A stretch of 9,355 nt of DNA from Gammaproteobacteria bacterium. Its GTDB lineage: Bacteria; Pseudomonadota; Gammaproteobacteria; PS1; Pseudothioglobaceae. The translations under genes were made by a program, and so were the position numbers. This document shows, piece after piece, positions 7,834 through 9,355 of this stretch (position 1 is the first letter of the stretch; each line of letters begins with the position of its first letter). The stretch is taken from contig JAJRPY010000151.1 in the NCBI GenBank assembly GCA_024280535.1, positions 1 through 9,355 on the forward strand. The letters are read 5' to 3'. Below the pieces are notes generated by a model. The model was not told the DNA's origin and did no database searches. It saw nothing but the letters and a program-made list of their open reading frames with translations.

Positions 7834-8895
7834 ATGTTAATTTCATTAAGAGAATTATTAGACCACGCCGCCGAGAACAATTACGGTATGCCAGCATTCA
7901 ATGTCAACAATATGGAGCAAGTTCACGCCATTATGCAGGCTGCTGATAAAACCAACAGTCCTGTTATTATGCAAGGTTCAGCAGGTGCCAGAGGCTATGC
8001 AGGCGAACCATTCTTGCGTCATTTAATCATTGCAGCCACTGAAATGTACCCGCATATCCCCGTGGTTATGCACCAAGATCACGGCTCAGAGCCTGCAGTT
8101 TGTTTACGTTCTATCCAATCAGGCTTTTCATCAGTAATGATGGATGGTTCTTTGGAAGCCGATATGAAAACTCCTGCATCATTTGAATATAACGTCTCAG
8201 TTACCTCAGAAGTGGTCAAAATGGCACATGCAGGCGGTGTGTCCGTTGAAGGCGAATTAGGTTGTCTAGGTTCATTAGAAACTGGCATGATGGGCGAAGA
8301 AGATGGCCATGGTGCTGAAGGAAAATTAGATTTGGATATGCTCTTAACTTCGGTTGAAGAAGCCGCTGATTTTGTCAAAGCCACCAACGTAGATGCTTTA
8401 GCAATCGCTATCGGCACCTCACATGGTGCCTATAAATTTACTGCCGAGCCAACAGGCGATGTTTTGCGCATTGACCGCATTAAAGAAATCCACGCACGCA
8501 TCCCAAATACACACCTAGTGATGCACGGCTCTTCTTCAGTGCCACAAGAGTGGCTAAAGATTATTAACGACTTCGGCGGCGATATGGGTCAAACATACGG
8601 CGTCCCAGTAGCAGAAATCCAAGAAGGCATCAAAAACGGCGTGCGCAAAGTCAATATTGATACAGACTTACGCATGGCATCAACTGGCGCAGTCCGCAGA
8701 CACCTAAACGAAAACACATCAAACTTCGACCCACGCAAATTCTTAAAAGAAGCCACCAACGCCATGAGCGACATCTGTGCCGCTCGTTTCGAAGCGTTTG
8801 GTTCTGCTGGCCATGCTGACAAAATCAGCATATCGTCATTAGATACAATGAGCCAAAGATATTTATCAGGCGAGTTAGATGCACAAATTAAGTAA
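7834..8895 (+). CDS. fba: Fructose-bisphosphate aldolase, class II (CbbA-like)
   Basis: This Zn-dependent aldolase joins dihydroxyacetone phosphate and glyceraldehyde-3-phosphate to fructose-1,6-bisphosphate. CbbA-type enzymes of Calvin-cycle bacteria may also make sedoheptulose-1,7-bisphosphate. The 353-residue protein shows HQDHGS (80-85) with catalytic Asp82 and Zn ligand His83, VEGELG (138-143), GTSHGAYK (194-201) with ligand His197, MHGSSSVP (230-237) with ligand His231, and the phosphate-binding NIDTDLR (274-280). These assign it to class II, probably the CbbA-like subgroup. A GGAGA ribosome-binding site (7822-7826) precedes the ATG. It follows pyk after 27 bases and closes the recognisable metabolic run. 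No hairpin terminator is visible between its stop and the next gene. Confidence 0.95.
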   Translation: MLISLRELLDHAAENNYGMPAFNVNNMEQVHAIMQAADKTNSPVIMQGSAGARGYAGEPFLRHLIIAATEMYPHIPVVMHQDHGSEPAVCLRSIQSGFSSVMMDGSLEADMKTPASFEYNVSVTSEVVKMAHAGGVSVEGELGCLGSLETGMMGEEDGHGAEGKLDLDMLLTSVEEAADFVKATNVDALAIAIGTSHGAYKFTAEPTGDVLRIDRIKEIHARIPNTHLVMHGSSSVPQEWLKIINDFGGDMGQTYGVPVAEIQEGIKNGVRKVNIDTDLRMASTGAVRRHLNENTSNFDPRKFLKEATNAMSDICAARFEAFGSAGHADKISISSLDTMSQRYLSGELDAQIK

Positions 8896-8947
8896 ATCTT
8901 ATGAATTAGTGCATAGTGTTCAACAAAGCTATTAGGAGGATGTTGCT

Positions 8948-9355
8948 GTGAGCAAGGAATTTGACTATGAAAAGTGGGTTGAGGAGTGTTATAACAAGAA
9001 ACTTAATCAAGAGATAGATAATGCTAATAAAGATCATGCATTTTTCTTATTTGAAAAGCTTTTAGATAAGGCAAATAGAGACAAAGAGGATGTAAAAATT
9101 ATCAGCCATCAATTGCTTGCTAGTTTTTATAATAAACTAATAGGAAAGGTCCGAAAAGTTTTAGATAATAACAACAAAGTAGAAATTATTGTTGAGACAG
9201 AAGTAGAAGATAGCGAGCATAATAAATTCTATTCTGAATTTTCTAAATTTATCTCAAAAGCCTCTTTAAATTTTGATGGACTGCCTAATTTTATTGTTGT
9301 AGGTGACCATGCTTATCGTTATGAGACAGATAAAAATAGCATCAAGGCTGTTGCA
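8948..9355 (+). CDS. Unknown protein, 5' part only, low-GC (runs off right edge)
   Basis: An open frame starts at GTG 8948 and stays open for 136 codons to the window end, so the 3' part is missing. AGGAGG (8934-8939), a textbook Shine-Dalgarno, stands eight bases before the GTG. No ATG in this frame offers a better start. I do not recognise the family. Residues 1-60 are charged and look helical (ENA/KD-rich, with FFLFEKLLDKA at about 32-42). A strand-helix pattern follows, with KVEIIVETE at about 77-85 and NFIVVGDHAYRYE at about 114-126. There is no signal peptide or membrane segment. The alternation vaguely recalls phospholipase-D-like folds, but no HxK motif is visible, so this is only a guess. 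A hand count gives 82 G/C in 9001-9300 (27%), against 139 in 8581-8880 of fba (46%), suggesting different origin or selection. It may be read through from the operon, since no terminator intervenes. Confidence 0.8.
   Translation, partial: MSKEFDYEKWVEECYNKKLNQEIDNANKDHAFFLFEKLLDKANRDKEDVKIISHQLLASFYNKLIGKVRKVLDNNNKVEIIVETEVEDSEHNKFYSEFSKFISKASLNFDGLPNFIVVGDHAYRYETDKNSIKAVA

Overview
The window looks like chromosome of an AT-leaning gammaproteobacterium. The transketolase, pyruvate kinase and CoaE proteins read closely against remembered E. coli sequences. A tkt-gap-pgk-pyk-fba cluster with a class II, CbbA-like aldolase is typical of sulfur-oxidising chemoautotrophs such as the SUP05 / bathymodiolin- and vesicomyid-symbiont group and Thiomicrospira-like bacteria. 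That placement is inference from gene content and protein feel; no marker gene settles it.

Layout. Positions 1-210 carry no recognisable gene but hold a long inverted repeat at the very edge and an apparently orphaned ribosome-binding site. coaE (dephospho-CoA kinase, minus strand) ends at 211. It is divergent from an elongator-type tRNA-Met (911-987), which has its own strong sigma70-type promoter and a probable intrinsic terminator. After a 234-base non-coding stretch with several stem-loops and a near-consensus promoter (TTGAAA-17-TATAAT), a plus-strand operon begins: tkt, gap, a secreted endonuclease I (EndA family), pgk, pyk and fba. Gaps are 79, 2, 3, 3 and 27 bases. A 33-base hairpin sits between tkt and gap. 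After fba, with no visible terminator, a previously uncalled GTG-start gene with a very strong Shine-Dalgarno runs off the right edge. It is about 27% GC against about 46% for the end of fba.

Function. Gap and Pgk interconvert 3-phosphoglycerate and glyceraldehyde-3-phosphate. Fba and Tkt carry out the condensation and carbon-shuffling steps shared by the Calvin-Benson-Bassham cycle, gluconeogenesis and the pentose phosphate pathway. Pyk connects the triose pool to pyruvate. The set therefore fits a reversible central-carbon / CO2-fixation operon better than a purely glycolytic one, although RuBisCO and phosphoribulokinase are not in the window. The points most worth following up are the exported nuclease wedged translationally between gap and pgk, and the low-GC unknown gene at the right edge.
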